DNA of 45,446 nt from CAZJDM01 sp964544765 (GCA_964544765.1 CAZJDM010000014.1:1-45446), one strand, 5' to 3'; positions 24,029 through 32,656 are shown, numbered from the stretch's first letter. Notes: generated from the sequence alone by a model not told the origin. Translations and numbers: made by a program.

Positions 24029-24163
24029 TTACCAAAGACCTATTACGATCATGAATAAAAGTCCAATCGTAATAAAGCGAGCTGTTGGGCTAGTAGTACT
24101 TTTCCAGAGCTTATTACCGGCCCAAGCAGAAAGAAGTATTACAATAATGGCGGAGAAATTCAT
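24029..24163 (-). CDS. 44-residue membrane peptide, last gene of the ABC-transporter cluster
   Basis: The ATG at 24163 overlaps the stop of the permease gene as ATGA and has GGAAGGAAAT just upstream. The peptide starts MNFSAIIVILLSAWAG and ends FITIGLLFMIVIGLW, with two short hydrophobic helices around a basic turn. The tight coupling argues that it is translated and belongs to the transporter. A longer frame from 24214 lies inside the permease gene and is less likely. No family recognised. Confidence 0.6.
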   Translation of the reverse strand: MNFSAIIVILLSAWAGNKLWKSTTSPTARFITIGLLFMIVIGLW

Positions 24164-25068
24164 ATTTCGATTTCCTTCCAAACTCTGGTTGATAGAAAAA
24201 ATAACAATACACAAAAAAGAATCATGGCTATAATCGGTTCATGGTAAAATAATTCGGGTTGAGTTAAAATATTTTTTCCATTAATCACTAATTCATTAAC
24301 GGTAGAGGGCTGAAATACTGTTCCTTCTATCCAAGATGAGATATTAGGAAAAATACGTAAGAAAAAACAGCTAAAGCTTATTATCATTATTATATAAACC
24401 AACCAACGAGATCCTTTTTTGGTATAAGACAGAAGCAGAGTAGATGTCAAGATGCCGGTTAAGATCATTGGTAAGAAATATTTTCCTCCAAAAGACCAAA
24501 TACTCAACAATAGAGCTTTGTTAAAACCATTAATATCAAAGGGCAAACTATTTAAATGAAAAAGGAGGGTAAGACAAATTGCTCCATAGAAGATGATACC
24601 AATACCTGTTAAATACCCAATACGCATAAGTAAAGGGTAGGTCTTAGGTATGGAAGCTAAGCGCAATGACTGATATAAGCCATACTCATTATCTGTTATA
24701 GTTCTTAAAGACATAAGAAATATAATAAAATAACCTATCAAGCCCGCAACGGTCAACGCTAATACCGGCATAATCATTGGAGTTAATCCTTCTGTTCTAA
24801 ATGAATTGGAAATTTGATTCTTACCATTGGACATGATGATATCCAGATCCTCTGTCGGTTGATTATTTGCCCCTTCAGCGGAAAAAGCCAGACTGATCGT
24901 TAAAGCTGCAATAACCAGTAACATCAAGGTATATAAACTTTGTTTTCTAGCTTCCAGCCATAATAAAGTTTTGGTACTTTTCATTTTTATTTTCACTTCT
25001 GTTTTTGTTTTCATTTTTATTCTCATCAAAATATTTTCAGGAAACTTAGTTTTGTCCTTTAGTTGCAT
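24160..25068 (-). CDS. ABC-2 type transporter permease
   Basis: A membrane protein with six or so hydrophobic segments (about 40-62, 103-125, 150-172, 190-215, 223-243, 275-297), paired with the ATPase gene 22 bases upstream on the same strand. An extracytoplasmic loop follows the first helix (SAEGANNQPTEDLD), as in ABC-2 permeases. The first 30 residues are Lys/Met-rich (MRIKMKTKTEVKIKMKSTK), so translation may truly begin at a later Met such as MKSTKTLLWLEAR, the typical N-terminus for these permeases. Substrate unknown; many such pairs export small hydrophobic molecules or act in gliding or envelope processes. Confidence 0.8.
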   Translation of the reverse strand: MQLKDKTKFPENILMRIKMKTKTEVKIKMKSTKTLLWLEARKQSLYTLMLLVIAALTISLAFSAEGANNQPTEDLDIIMSNGKNQISNSFRTEGLTPMIMPVLALTVAGLIGYFIIFLMSLRTITDNEYGLYQSLRLASIPKTYPLLMRIGYLTGIGIIFYGAICLTLLFHLNSLPFDINGFNKALLLSIWSFGGKYFLPMILTGILTSTLLLSYTKKGSRWLVYIIMIISFSCFFLRIFPNISSWIEGTVFQPSTVNELVINGKNILTQPELFYHEPIIAMILFCVLLFFLSTRVWKEIEI

Positions 25069-25090
25069 GGTTCTTCACATTGCTTCACCA

Positions 25091-25798
25091 TTAGGGCGAG
25101 GTATTTGATTTTAATACGTCTCTATATAATTGAAGAACATCTGTTTCTTCAGCTTCAACCGTTTCATTACAAAGATGATCTTTGATTAATTTTCCTTCTT
25201 TTAAAATCATAACCCGGTTAAACAGTTTCTTAGCTTCCAGTATTTCATGGGTAGAGAGAATAATAGATGATTTCTCTTTCTCCCAATTAGAAGATATCAT
25301 TTCTAACATTTTTTCCCGGGATATAAGATCGATTCCAGATAAAGGTTCATCTAATAAGATGAGACTACATCTTCTGGCTAACACCGAGGCTAGTTTTATC
25401 CTGGCTTTTTGCCCCCTGGACATATGTTTATACATTTTATCTTTGGGGATATCCATCTTATCAACTAATTCGTCATATTTAGCGGGATTGAAATTGTCAA
25501 ACAATCCTGTATTCAAGAATTTTACATTTCGGTGATCCATCCAAGGTAACACTGAGTCAAGATCAGATAATAGAGCAATTTCGGCCCTTGAATTTTCAGG
25601 AGATTGACCAAGTACACTCACGCTACCAGCAGTGGGGCGCAGAAGGCCCGCCAATAATTTTAGGGTAGTTGTTTTTCCGGATCCGTTAGCTCCTAATAAT
25701 CCAATAATCTGTCCTTTTGGAATAGAAGCAAATAAATCACTAACACCTTCAGTATTCTCGTAAAATTTAGTTACATTATTTAAAGTTGCAATCATCAT
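25091..25798 (-). CDS. ABC transporter ATP-binding protein
   Basis: A 235-residue nucleotide-binding subunit. Walker A is GANGSGKT (36-43), the signature is MSRGQKARIKLA, a Lys/Arg variant of LSGGQ seen in ABC-2 exporters, and Walker B is LILLDEPLSG, followed by the switch STHE. It presumably energises the permease encoded next. The start is one of two adjacent ATGs (25798 or 25795) with only a weak GAG upstream. Copy 2 of the duplicated element ends two bases before the start codon. Confidence 0.95.
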   Translation of the reverse strand: MMIATLNNVTKFYENTEGVSDLFASIPKGQIIGLLGANGSGKTTTLKLLAGLLRPTAGSVSVLGQSPENSRAEIALLSDLDSVLPWMDHRNVKFLNTGLFDNFNPAKYDELVDKMDIPKDKMYKHMSRGQKARIKLASVLARRCSLILLDEPLSGIDLISREKMLEMISSNWEKEKSSIILSTHEILEAKKLFNRVMILKEGKLIKDHLCNETVEAEETDVLQLYRDVLKSNTSP

Positions 25799-25799
25799 A

Positions 25800-25864
25800 T
25801 ATTCTCAATTTTAAGTTAACACAGGGTGTTAGGTTCACTTACACCCTGCAATTTAAGCGTTTAA
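25800..25864 (-). repeat. duplicated upstream element, copy 2 (before the ABC transporter)
   Basis: On the minus strand: TTAAACGCTTAAA, then TGTAAGTGAACCT, ACACC, GTTAA and TTGAGAATA, in the same order as 23032-23100. Within it CAGGGTGT (25822-25829) and ACACCCTG (25841-25848) can form an 8-bp stem with an 11-base loop; copy 1 has no such perfect stem. Confidence 0.7.
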
Positions 25865-25897
25865 CACGCGATGGGCGAAACCCGCGCATAGTGTTAA
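25861..25897. repeat. hairpin downstream of the nucleoside kinase gene
   Basis: TTAACAC and GTGTTAA form the outer stem, with inner GCG/CGC and GGG/CCC pairs around a small loop. It is unusually GC-rich for this region. It lies between the end of the kinase gene and the duplicated element. It has no T run after it on the minus strand, so it is not a classical terminator. Confidence 0.55.
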
Positions 25898-25905
25898 TAT
25901 AAATA

Positions 25906-27657
25906 TTAATATTTAAAATAACTTCCCCCCATAAACTCACGAAATATTGAAGTACCAGGAATTTCATGGGTTTGAGTTAGGGGAAGAAAATAATCTAGTA
26001 GTCTAATTAATCGTTCCGCTTCAGAAATAAAGGCATGACTTTCAGGGACAGCTTGTAGTACTGGTTCAGCAAATATTTTTAGGGCCGCTAGTTCGTAAGG
26101 GAGCGCAGAGTTGAACATTGCATCAGCCGTTTCTTGATAAGGAAAAATATTTCTAAACTCACCACGTTTTACGTTCTGCCATAGTTCAAGTGTATTCTCA
26201 GCTGAAATTCGGCGATACTTAAAATCTCGCACTATTCTCCTAAGCCTGCGAGTATCTGCGGCATGAATCCTGTTTAGAGGATCAAGGTCCAGTTGAGTGA
26301 TAGCGCTTATGTAAATTTTGAATTTATGTTGACTTGAAACGGCAGTGCTTATATAGGGATTTAAAGCATGAATGCCTTCTATTACCAATATATCATCTTT
26401 ATTTAACTGCATTTTATTTTTACTAGTAGTGGTAATTCCTCTTTTAAAGTCGTATTTGGGAAGAGTAATCTCTTCTCCTTTGATTAATTGTTCTAAATGT
26501 TGATTCAATAAATCTAGTTGGATACAACCGATATTTTCGAGATCATAATTACCATCTGCGTCCTTGGGAGAATCAACTTTGTCTTTGAAATAATCATCCA
26601 AGGAAAGGGCTCTGGGTTGAAAACCGTTAATACGTAGATGTAAACACAGTCTTTTACAAAAGGTAGTTTTTCCAGAAGAAGTAGGTCCGGCAATAAGAAC
26701 TAACTTAGTTTCTGCCCTGTTTTGTATTTCATTGGCAATTTGAGATATTTTCTTTTCGTGGAGTCCTTCGGAAAGTTGTATCAATTCACTAACTTCTCTA
26801 TCACCTCTGACTATTAAATTATTAAGTTCACCTGTATATTTAATATTAAGAATTGTGGCCCACTTTTTATACTCAACAAATGTTTGAGCAAATTTCATTT
26901 GAGGCTCGTAGTCAGGTAAGTTTCCAGTTTTAATGGGGGTTACTAAAATAAAACCTTCTCTTTCTTTTAGTAGATCGAATTTTTGTAGATAAGATGTGGC
27001 TGGAACCATATAACCATAAAAATAATTATTGGAGCCTTGCAGGGAATATATATCAATTAAATGTTTCTTTCTAAAATGTAACAGTTTTACTTTATCTATA
27101 TGACCTTGATTTTCGAATATTTGCAGCGCTTCACTTTTGGAAAAGGTTTTTTTCATAATAGGTAGATCTTTGTTTATTAGATCTACCATTTTTTGTTTAA
27201 TATTTTGGATATCTTCTTTAGTGGGAATATATTTTTCAATTTCACAATAAAGTCCCATCCCAATGGAATGATAAACCACCAGATTCTTACCGCTAAACAT
27301 CTCTCTGATTACAACAGATAAAATAAAGATAATTCCTCTTTCATAGATATGTAATCCATCAAAAGATGTAAGATCCACTAATTCTACACTGCAGTCTTGT
27401 TTGACCTTTTTATAAAGTTCTTTTAAGCGGGAGTTGATACGGATAGCGACTATTAAAGAAGGATGTTCTTTTTGTACTTCTTCAATAATGTCTCTAAATG
27501 GCGTGCCTCTTGATACTTGAAATACTGTATCGTAACCTGTGACTTTGACATTGTATATGGGTTTTGAGTTACCATTTTGGATAGTTGTTTTCTTAGGTGA
27601 TAGTTTTTTGATCTTTTTATTATTTGTATTATCGTTCTTCTTGTTATTATATTCCAT
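25906..27657 (-). CDS. TGS-domain nucleoside kinase (uridine kinase family)
   Basis: A 583-residue protein. A TGS-like domain (about 34-97) is followed by a region resembling the second additional domain of threonyl-tRNA synthetase (about 100-280) and then a P-loop kinase with Walker A GPTSSGKT (324-331), SLDDYFKD and LVIEGIHALNP. This architecture is known in bacterial nucleoside kinases of the uridine kinase family that are often annotated with the ThrRS N-terminal domain. It likely phosphorylates a pyrimidine or other nucleoside; the exact substrate cannot be read. The ATG has AAGGAA six bases upstream. A palindrome TGATGACATCA (27671-27681) lies 14 bases further up and could be an operator. 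Confidence 0.88.
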   Translation of the reverse strand: MEYNNKKNDNTNNKKIKKLSPKKTTIQNGNSKPIYNVKVTGYDTVFQVSRGTPFRDIIEEVQKEHPSLIVAIRINSRLKELYKKVKQDCSVELVDLTSFDGLHIYERGIIFILSVVIREMFSGKNLVVYHSIGMGLYCEIEKYIPTKEDIQNIKQKMVDLINKDLPIMKKTFSKSEALQIFENQGHIDKVKLLHFRKKHLIDIYSLQGSNNYFYGYMVPATSYLQKFDLLKEREGFILVTPIKTGNLPDYEPQMKFAQTFVEYKKWATILNIKYTGELNNLIVRGDREVSELIQLSEGLHEKKISQIANEIQNRAETKLVLIAGPTSSGKTTFCKRLCLHLRINGFQPRALSLDDYFKDKVDSPKDADGNYDLENIGCIQLDLLNQHLEQLIKGEEITLPKYDFKRGITTTSKNKMQLNKDDILVIEGIHALNPYISTAVSSQHKFKIYISAITQLDLDPLNRIHAADTRRLRRIVRDFKYRRISAENTLELWQNVKRGEFRNIFPYQETADAMFNSALPYELAALKIFAEPVLQAVPESHAFISEAERLIRLLDYFLPLTQTHEIPGTSIFREFMGGSYFKY

Positions 27658-27719
27658 TTTTCTTCCTTGTTGATGACATCATCAGATAAGTATAATTCAG
27701 TACCATAATTGTGTCTACC

Positions 27720-27748
27720 TTGCATTATCTATATTTTTGATTTATACC
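27720..27748 (+). promoter_or_regulatory. putative promoter of the response regulator
   Basis: TTGCAT (27720-27725), a 17-base spacer and TATACC (27743-27748). Transcription would begin at about 27755, next to the ATG at 27756, which would give a leaderless mRNA. No Shine-Dalgarno sequence is seen. Confidence 0.4.
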
Positions 27749-27755
27749 TGTGGGC

Positions 27756-28136
27756 ATGAAGAATTCAAATGATCCAATGGTGCTAATCGCCGATGATCAA
27801 GAAACAGTTAGATTCACTTTGCATGAAGTATTTTCTGAACAAGTATCAAATATTTACACCGTATCTACTTGTGAAGAGGCCAGAGATATATGTGTGCAGT
27901 ATTCTATAAATATAGCTTTTATTGATCTCAATATGCCCCAAATGGGAGGTTTGGCCCTGTTCAGAGAAATTAAAAGCATAGATCCTAAAATAATGGTTAA
28001 TATTCTTACTGGCGAGGAAAGTTCGGTGGGAGCGGATGATTTACTTAGTGAAGGAGCTTTTGATTTTATTTTAAAACCTGCTACTTTTGATAGGTTACAG
28101 GTTTGTTTAGACCGTTGCCTACGTAGACTGCCTTGA
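27756..28136 (+). CDS. single-domain response regulator (CheY-like receiver)
   Basis: A stand-alone receiver domain of about 126 residues. The acidic pair is Asp13-Asp14 (LIADDQE), the phosphorylated residue is Asp57 in IDLNMPQMGG, the switch Thr is in NILTGEE and the conserved Lys is in FILKPA. No output domain follows, so it should act by protein contact. No histidine kinase is encoded nearby. The ATG at 27756 is preferred; an in-frame GTG at 27750 would fall within the promoter. Confidence 0.93.
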   Translation: MKNSNDPMVLIADDQETVRFTLHEVFSEQVSNIYTVSTCEEARDICVQYSINIAFIDLNMPQMGGLALFREIKSIDPKIMVNILTGEESSVGADDLLSEGAFDFILKPATFDRLQVCLDRCLRRLP

Positions 28137-28254
28137 CATTTTACCAAATTGCTTTATATTTATATCGCCTTTTTTAATCATCCAATTGATGGTTGATTTA
28201 ATGTTAACACAATGAATGTAATATAGTTAATGAATTTTAAGAGTATAATTATAA

Positions 28255-28278
28255 AGTATAGTTAAGAGTACAGTTAAG
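28255..28278 (+). repeat. 12-bp tandem repeat upstream of the fmdB-like gene
   Basis: AGTATAGTTAAG (28255-28266) is followed directly by AGTACAGTTAAG (28267-28278), 18 bases before the ATG. It could mark a regulator-binding site or a small local duplication. Confidence 0.6.
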
Positions 28279-28296
28279 TAAAGATAAGGGGAATTC

Positions 28297-28581
28297 ATGC
28301 CAACATACGAATATAAATGCAATAATTGTGAAGCTATTCTCGAGTTAAACCATCGGGCTAGCGATAACCCACAGAAAAAATGCACAAAATGTAATAAAGA
28401 TACCTTAACTCGTTTGATTTCAGCTACATCTTTTACTTTGAAAGGTGGAGGCTGGTATTCTGAAGGATATGCCTCTTCAGGTAGTTCAAATAATAGCTGC
28501 AAAACTTCCACGTGTCCTAGTTCTACAGCAACTTCAGAAAGTAGTTCCTGTCCCGCCGGTGGATGTTCATCATCTGCCTAA
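28297..28581 (+). CDS. FmdB-family zinc-ribbon protein
   Basis: A 94-residue protein beginning MPTYEYKCNNC, the hallmark of the FmdB family, with zinc ligands Cys8, Cys11, Cys29 and Cys32. The domain is followed by a KGGGWY segment common in the family and a Ser/Cys-rich tail of about 30 residues with CPSS, CPAGGC and similar. The function of these proteins is not established; some are described as regulatory. AGGGGAATTC precedes the ATG. Confidence 0.92.
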   Translation: MPTYEYKCNNCEAILELNHRASDNPQKKCTKCNKDTLTRLISATSFTLKGGGWYSEGYASSGSSNNSCKTSTCPSSTATSESSSCPAGGCSSSA

Positions 28582-28607
28582 AATTAAAGTTTAATAAGAA
28601 TAAAACT

Positions 28608-30155
28608 CTAAAGTGGTGGTCGATCCAATAATCGGGGTCGTGGTGTAATGTCTAGCATTTGCCAACTTTTAACGAATTTGTAAGTGTTTCTATAGATTGA
28701 GGCCAGAACCAAAAATCCTTCAATTTTGCCATTATCTAATGCGATATGAATCAATACATCAAGATCTACTGTACCATCAGTTGCATCCGCCGCGTTTAAT
28801 AATGATCCGATTTTATAAAAGGTTGCAAAGTTGCCAGTACCAAAACCTGAGAAAGCGGTAAAGGATGATGCTTCTGTATTGTAAGCAAGCCAATCATCAT
28901 CGTCATTTAAGGATAAGTTAACAGTATATTTATTAGATCTGGTTAATGTAATAGATCTACCTTGGAGATTAAGAATATGTGCGTTGGGAATGTTTTGATC
29001 AAAAATTATTTTTTTGAGGTCCTCTTCTCTTTTCTCTGTTTCAAAATGACCACCTCTAGTTGAATTATCAACTAATCTAGAGGTGTAATATTTACAGCTT
29101 TGGCCGGACATTGTTTGTTCGATACTTATATCTTCGATATTGATTTTATAATAAGGTAAATCAATACCTTGAGTCATATTGAATGATTGATCCGGGTCAA
29201 ATTTTACTCCAACAGCCTGATTTGTCACCTGTAATGTCATATTTAGGTAACAAGAACCTTTACCTGCATCAAAATTGGCAAACGATCTAAATGCACGACT
29301 AAAAATTCCAGCTGCTCCTGGAGTTGCTATTTGCTGTGGTTCTAGTTTTAATCTGACCGTATATCTATTATCTTCTAAAGCTGTTGCTCGTTCATGATCA
29401 TCACTAGTAAGTGGCTGTCCGGGAAGTAAGTACTTTATGGTGTCGCCATCCTGCGCAGGGGTTACTACCGGATCGTCTCCTGTGTGATCAGGGTCACTTG
29501 GTTTAAAATCAGATAAGTGTCTAACCGCCGAAAATTCACCTCCGTTTTTCTTTTTCCATTTAACTAATGCTTTAAATTCGGTTGAGCGGGAATCGTTTGG
29601 ATCTTTGATATTTTTAAGGCTTATCTTGGCAAAATAGATCTTTTTGCCGTTATATTTAGAACCTCCAGTTGCATCTTTTTTGCAAAATTCGTAACTTTTT
29701 TGCTCGTTTCTAGTATCATTTCCTTTGATGAGAACTTTTTCCCCTCCCTGACAATTGTACTCTGCAAAATGAGCTCCTGATAAAACTACTTCACTAGGAG
29801 CATCGTTCAGCGTATCAGTGTTTAAAACCACCATTTTTAAAAACAAGCCCTTGTAGTTTTGGAAAGATGCTACATTGTAGCCATTTGAAGTTTTTGTTCT
29901 ACCAATTTTATCATCGCCCGAGAAACCCAATATATATCTATCCCAAGGTATAATTTTATCTGGTAATAGTTCGTTATTAGCGGTAGTTGGCACATCATCT
30001 AAATAAAATCCAAAATCTACTAATCTAGGACCGGCTAATGACTCTTTTTGATAACTTTCTGCCTCTGATAAGACGCTGGGTTTGCATCCAATTAAGCAGA
30101 GAAACAAAAAGCAAATAACCATGATTATCCTAATTCTATTTGATTTTATTGACAT
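28608..30155 (-). CDS. large predicted lipoprotein of unknown function
   Basis: A 515-residue protein with an N-terminal signal ending LIGC, a clear lipobox. The mature part is hydrophilic, rich in Thr, Asn and Asp and predicted mostly beta. Paired cysteines (for example YNCQG, FCKKD, SCYLN, SCKYY) could form disulfides, and the C-terminus is proline/arginine-rich. I recognise no catalytic motif or named domain. A CCTCC on the plus strand (GGAGG on the gene strand) gives a good ribosome site. The gene is convergent with the FmdB gene and probably has its own promoter in the AT-rich gap before it. Confidence 0.78.
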   Translation of the reverse strand: MSIKSNRIRIIMVICFLFLCLIGCKPSVLSEAESYQKESLAGPRLVDFGFYLDDVPTTANNELLPDKIIPWDRYILGFSGDDKIGRTKTSNGYNVASFQNYKGLFLKMVVLNTDTLNDAPSEVVLSGAHFAEYNCQGGEKVLIKGNDTRNEQKSYEFCKKDATGGSKYNGKKIYFAKISLKNIKDPNDSRSTEFKALVKWKKKNGGEFSAVRHLSDFKPSDPDHTGDDPVVTPAQDGDTIKYLLPGQPLTSDDHERATALEDNRYTVRLKLEPQQIATPGAAGIFSRAFRSFANFDAGKGSCYLNMTLQVTNQAVGVKFDPDQSFNMTQGIDLPYYKINIEDISIEQTMSGQSCKYYTSRLVDNSTRGGHFETEKREEDLKKIIFDQNIPNAHILNLQGRSITLTRSNKYTVNLSLNDDDDWLAYNTEASSFTAFSGFGTGNFATFYKIGSLLNAADATDGTVDLDVLIHIALDNGKIEGFLVLASIYRNTYKFVKSWQMLDITPRPRLLDRPPL

Positions 30156-30196
30156 AATTATACCTCCAGGTAATTTCAGGTTTATTATTTTTAGAA

Positions 30197-30247
30197 AAAT
30201 ACTATTTTTTTACTCGTTATCTATTTTAATCGCGTAAAATAGTATTT
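30197..30247. repeat. AT-rich inverted repeat
   Basis: AAATACTATTTT...AC (30197-30213) pairs with GTAAAATAGTATTT (30234-30247) with a three-base bulge. It lies between the NlpC/P60 gene and the large lipoprotein gene on the same strand, so it could be a weak terminator for the former or an operator for the latter. Confidence 0.45.
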
Positions 30248-30290
30248 AACTTGAGATTGTGGATTTTAGTGTTTAATTGTCGATGCTTAT

Positions 30291-30779
30291 CTAATTAAAA
30301 AAGCTCTTATGTCTTCTAATACTAATTAATCTTCGTTTGTAATAGTCGTTTAAAAGTGAGTCAATGACAATACCTCGAGAAAAAGAAGCGTGAATAAAAT
30401 ATTCCCTTCCTAAATAGATCCCCACGTGATCAACTTTACGGGAAGTAGGTCTTTTCATGGAAAAGAAGATTAAATCTCCAGGACGTACCGTCGATGATCT
30501 TGGTTTTAAATAATAGGTATGTTTGAACATATCTCTTGAAACACGAGGAAGGTAAAGTTTTTGTTTTTGATAAATATAGCGAACGAAGCCCGAACAATCA
30601 AATCCTCTTCTAGCATCAGTTCCTCCCCAAACGTAAGGAACAGCGATAAAATCTAACGCTTGTCTGGTAAGGGCGTGCCTAATGGTTGACTCTTTGCGGA
30701 TCACTGCTTGTCCAATATTCGAGAAACAGCCGAAAAAATAACAAAAGAAAAATATGTAAGTAAATATTGATACATGCAT
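30291..30779 (-). CDS. NlpC/P60-family peptidoglycan hydrolase
   Basis: A cysteine peptidase that cleaves peptide bonds in the cell-wall stem. With the start at ATG 30779 the protein has about 162 residues. It has a hydrophobic N-terminal segment ending FFGC (Cys18, a possible lipobox), then the NlpC/P60 core with the nucleophile in RGFDCSGFVRYIY (Cys62), His118 in VDHVGIYLG and His130 in FIHAS. The frame stays open upstream to 31001, but that part lies over the divergent gene and reads as an unlikely protein. No clear ribosome site was found for the ATG. Divergent from the putative barrel gene. Confidence 0.88.
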   Translation of the reverse strand: MHVSIFTYIFFFCYFFGCFSNIGQAVIRKESTIRHALTRQALDFIAVPYVWGGTDARRGFDCSGFVRYIYQKQKLYLPRVSRDMFKHTYYLKPRSSTVRPGDLIFFSMKRPTSRKVDHVGIYLGREYFIHASFSRGIVIDSLLNDYYKRRLISIRRHKSFFN

Positions 30780-30855
30780 AATATATACTACTAGTAGAAT
30801 TTTCGTTTTTTTATTATTATTATGGTAACATAAAACATCAGCAATAGGGGAATCA

Positions 30856-31647
30856 TTGATTAAATCATCGAATCTATTTATACCATTTGTATTATTTTTA
30901 CTATCTACGTTATTTATATGCTCATTTATATCCTCAGAGGTAGTTGCTAATCCTAATCTTAATTCGAATCCTAATCTAAAAAGACAACAAAAATGGACCA
31001 AAAAAGAAAAAGATAATTTTATAAACGGTATTCAAAGAAATAGAGGAGCTACCTATCAGGATAAAGATATTACCTTATTTGAAAAAACTGATCAAAATAA
31101 ATTGTTTGGTAATCATGCTGGTAAGTATTTGTCCTTGAGTTATCATCTGGGGAGGTATACTTCTTTGGCGGGAGATAATTTTGGTTATAATAGTTATACC
31201 AATGGACCTCTTTTGCTTTGGGGAGACCATTTATTTTCTTGGGTGAGGTTTGCATTAGGCGCTCAATATTCTAAAATTAGAATTAAATTAAAAGAATATG
31301 ATTATGCCAGTTTTGATAAAGTATCTGTTCCAACATTTATAGAACTGGCTCTAATACCATTAGGCTCACCTCATACGCGATATTTAATTTTTAGAGGAGG
31401 AGTTATTGGTGATTATGTGTGGGGTTCAAAAGCTGCTAAGGAAGCTATGAATTTCAATAACGAATCAAATCTTAATATTTTAGGCCTGACCGGTTCTTGG
31501 TACAGTTTGGCGGGGTATGAATGGCAACTGGGAGAGAATTTCTGGCGTATTCATGTTGCTATGGATTTACAGGTGCCCTTTAAGGTAAAACCCGATGAAC
31601 GATATATTAATATTGGAATGAATGTGGGTGTTTCTTATGTTTATTAA
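30856..31647 (+). CDS. putative outer-membrane beta-barrel protein
   Basis: A 263-residue exported protein with a signal peptide (hydrophobic LFIPFVLFLLSTLFICSF) and a mature part rich in alternating strands with Gly, Tyr and aromatic residues, for example YLSLSYHLGRYTSLAGDNFGY and YINIGMNVGVSYVY at the end, a typical barrel terminus with an aromatic last residue. The start is TTG, with GGGG five bases upstream. No family recognised. Its end overlaps the sugar kinase gene by about 11 bases, so the two are coupled. Confidence 0.72.
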   Translation: MIKSSNLFIPFVLFLLSTLFICSFISSEVVANPNLNSNPNLKRQQKWTKKEKDNFINGIQRNRGATYQDKDITLFEKTDQNKLFGNHAGKYLSLSYHLGRYTSLAGDNFGYNSYTNGPLLLWGDHLFSWVRFALGAQYSKIRIKLKEYDYASFDKVSVPTFIELALIPLGSPHTRYLIFRGGVIGDYVWGSKAAKEAMNFNNESNLNILGLTGSWYSLAGYEWQLGENFWRIHVAMDLQVPFKVKPDERYINIGMNVGVSYVY

Positions 31648-32656
31648 ACAGAATATTTCTTCTAAGGCTCCAGCTAGAGTTGATTTAGCCGGTGGAACGT
31701 ATGATATTTGGCCCATCTATCTTAACTTTTCTGACGCATGTACCATTAACTTCGCTATTGATCGCTATGCAATAGTTAATATTGAAACCAGTAACTCAAC
31801 TGAAATAGTTATCTATTCTGAGGATATGCAAAAAACGGAACATTATCCTCATTTAAACCATTTTTTAAGTAATTATTCTAAAAGTGAGATTCAATTAGTA
31901 AGTGAAGTAATTGCTTACTTTAAACCATCCAATGGTTTTCGAGTTACTACCAAAACTAATTTACCGATTGGTAGCGGTTTAGCTAATTCGTCAGCATTGT
32001 TGATAGCCTTATGTGGTGCTTTTAATCAGTTTACTGATTCAAACCTGTCTAAAGAGCGGATTATAAAGTTAGCACGAGATATTGAATCAATCGTTTTAAA
32101 AACTCCAACCGGTGTACAGGATTATTATCCAGCAATTTATGGTGGTATATTAAGAATTAACTTAGATAAGATAGATATTACTTATAATAAAGTCGCCTGT
32201 GACCCAGACTGGTTATCCAAGCATGTAATTCTATGTTATACCGGACAAATGCATCAATCAGGAATCCAAAATTGGGATGTAATGAAGAAGTTTTTCAATC
32301 ATGATCCGGATATTAATCGAAGCTTTGAACAAATTTGCCTGGCTACTTTGTCTATGCGTAAAAATCTTGAGGATCAAAATATAGATGGTATGGCGGGTGC
32401 CTTAAAAGAAGAATGGAATAGTCGGCGCCTTTTATCAGATACTATTATTACCAAGAAAATTAGTTCTTTGATTAAGGTTGCCGAAGAACATGGATCACAA
32501 GCCGCTAAAGTATGCGGTGCCGGTGGTGGTGGGACAGTAGTCTTTTTTACACGTCCAGAAGACAAAACTTCTGTAGAAAAATCCTTGGTTAGTGAAGGAG
32601 GGCAATTAATCGATTTTAAAATCGATACAGAAGGACTTGTTGTTAGTTGTCAATAA
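31637..32656 (+). CDS. GHMP-family sugar kinase
   Basis: A 339-residue kinase. GHMP motif 1 is in KAPARVDLAGGTYDIW at the N-terminus, motif 2 (ATP loop) is in LPIGSGLANSSALLIAL, and motif 3 is KVCGAGGGGTVVFF near the C-terminus. The segment KTPTGVQDYYPAIYGG resembles D-glycero-D-manno-heptose 7-phosphate kinase (HddA) and related enzymes, so a sugar-phosphate 1-kinase role in envelope polysaccharide synthesis is plausible but not proven. The ATG at 31637 is preferred; an ATG at 31622 is in frame but lies further inside the barrel gene. No other heptose genes are in the window. Confidence 0.87.
   Translation: MFIKQNISSKAPARVDLAGGTYDIWPIYLNFSDACTINFAIDRYAIVNIETSNSTEIVIYSEDMQKTEHYPHLNHFLSNYSKSEIQLVSEVIAYFKPSNGFRVTTKTNLPIGSGLANSSALLIALCGAFNQFTDSNLSKERIIKLARDIESIVLKTPTGVQDYYPAIYGGILRINLDKIDITYNKVACDPDWLSKHVILCYTGQMHQSGIQNWDVMKKFFNHDPDINRSFEQICLATLSMRKNLEDQNIDGMAGALKEEWNSRRLLSDTIITKKISSLIKVAEEHGSQAAKVCGAGGGGTVVFFTRPEDKTSVEKSLVSEGGQLIDFKIDTEGLVVSCQ

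Noticed and set aside
24164..24214. Longer form of the small membrane peptide starting at 24214
   Set aside because: The extension lies in the permease coding sequence and has no ribosome site, whereas the inner ATG has one and forms an ATGA overlap.
25861..25897. Rho-independent terminator of the nucleoside kinase gene
   Set aside because: The hairpin is good but no T run follows on the minus strand, so it is listed only as a hairpin.
30780..31001. Longer N-terminus for the NlpC/P60 protein
   Set aside because: It overlaps the divergent barrel gene, and its residues look like antisense translation; the ATG at 30779 gives a normal signal-peptide start.
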